64,000 bases of DNA from Pseudoalteromonas aurantia (GTDB taxonomy: Bacteria > Pseudomonadota > Gammaproteobacteria > Enterobacterales > Alteromonadaceae), in assembly GCF_005886875.1 (NCBI RefSeq), contig NZ_PNBY01000062.1, positions 21,496 to 85,495 of the forward strand, in the 5' to 3' direction. The position numbers were made by a program, and so were the translations under genes. The notes beneath the pieces are model-generated. The model saw only the letters and a list, made by a program, of their open reading frames with translations. It was not told the DNA's origin and made no database searches. Of the stretch, positions 63,937 to 64,000 are shown piece by piece (the first letter of the stretch is position 1; every line of letters begins with the position of its first letter).

Positions 63937-64000
63937 ATGAATGCGTTTACTATTTTGCACAATATGCTCCACGCTGTCACCCCTGACTCAATCCACAAAG
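63937..64000 (+). CDS. Possible IS4-family transposase start, cut by window end
   Basis: ATG opens MNAFTILHNMLHAVTPDSIH, resembling the N-terminus of IS4-family transposases (ILHxxLxxxxPxIHK). Only 21 codons are visible, so weak. It might be a full copy of the element whose remnant lies at 31266. Confidence 0.4.
   Translation, partial: MNAFTILHNMLHAVTPDSIHK

Overview
The window looks like chromosomal DNA from a marine gammaproteobacterium of the Alteromonadales, most probably Pseudoalteromonas-like. Protein families, gene order and moderately AT-rich composition support this: guaB-guaA, rimI next to a HolD-like ORF, 6S RNA beside ygfB-pepP-ubiH-ubiI, gcvT-gcvH-gcvP, and many TonB receptors. 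Genus assignment is inference.

Bases 1-26920 are mostly core housekeeping DNA: a DEAD-box helicase tail, a decayed GAF-GGDEF gene, a MetF-family protein, an M16 lipoprotein peptidase, cysE, xseA, guaB, guaA, tRNA-Trp, a possible holD, rimI, a hybrid histidine kinase, 6S RNA, ygfB-pepP-ubiH-ubiI, a LysR regulator, a small GcvT-like paralogue, and gcvT-gcvH-gcvP.

Bases 26921-43000 are a plastic accessory region. It has 52-bp tandem hairpin arrays, a duplicated block of about 300 bp, a TonB receptor, a broken IS4-family transposase, a second copy of the gcvP 3' tail, two orphan C-terminal cassettes resembling polymorphic-toxin ends, an intact RAYT transposase with its REP-like sequence, and a regulator/membrane-protein/micropeptide cassette. 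A REP-like sequence of the form GACTCTGACCCC lies at almost every gene breakpoint. The rest is a serine hydrolase, a LysR regulator divergent from a DJ-1/PfpI protein and a GST, and transposase debris.

Bases 43237-48490 hold a PD40 propeller protein, an AraC/PchR-type regulator beside a siderophore-type TonB receptor, and a decayed M17 aminopeptidase.

Bases 48770-55675 hold a tightly packed six-gene operon I do not recognise as any named system. Two small-motif proteins share an amyloid-signalling-like motif. They are followed by a protein with SPFH-like repeats, two coiled-coil lipoproteins, and a zinc-ribbon/TM/Calx-beta protein. Gene overlaps imply co-translation, and the layout suggests a cytosol-to-envelope apparatus.

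Bases 56096-58091 pair a GNAT-like/SAM-methyltransferase fusion with a LuxR-type receptor, an arrangement expected of a signal synthase and its receptor. Bases 58101-63132 hold a large VWD-domain lipoprotein and a chromosomal TraT homologue. The window ends in transposase fragments.

The best candidates for undescribed biology are: (1) double-glycine-leader micropeptides sharing an SPDLP motif, encoded with an XRE regulator and a membrane protein (36095-37720); (2) the six-gene operon; (3) the GNAT-methyltransferase/LuxR pair.
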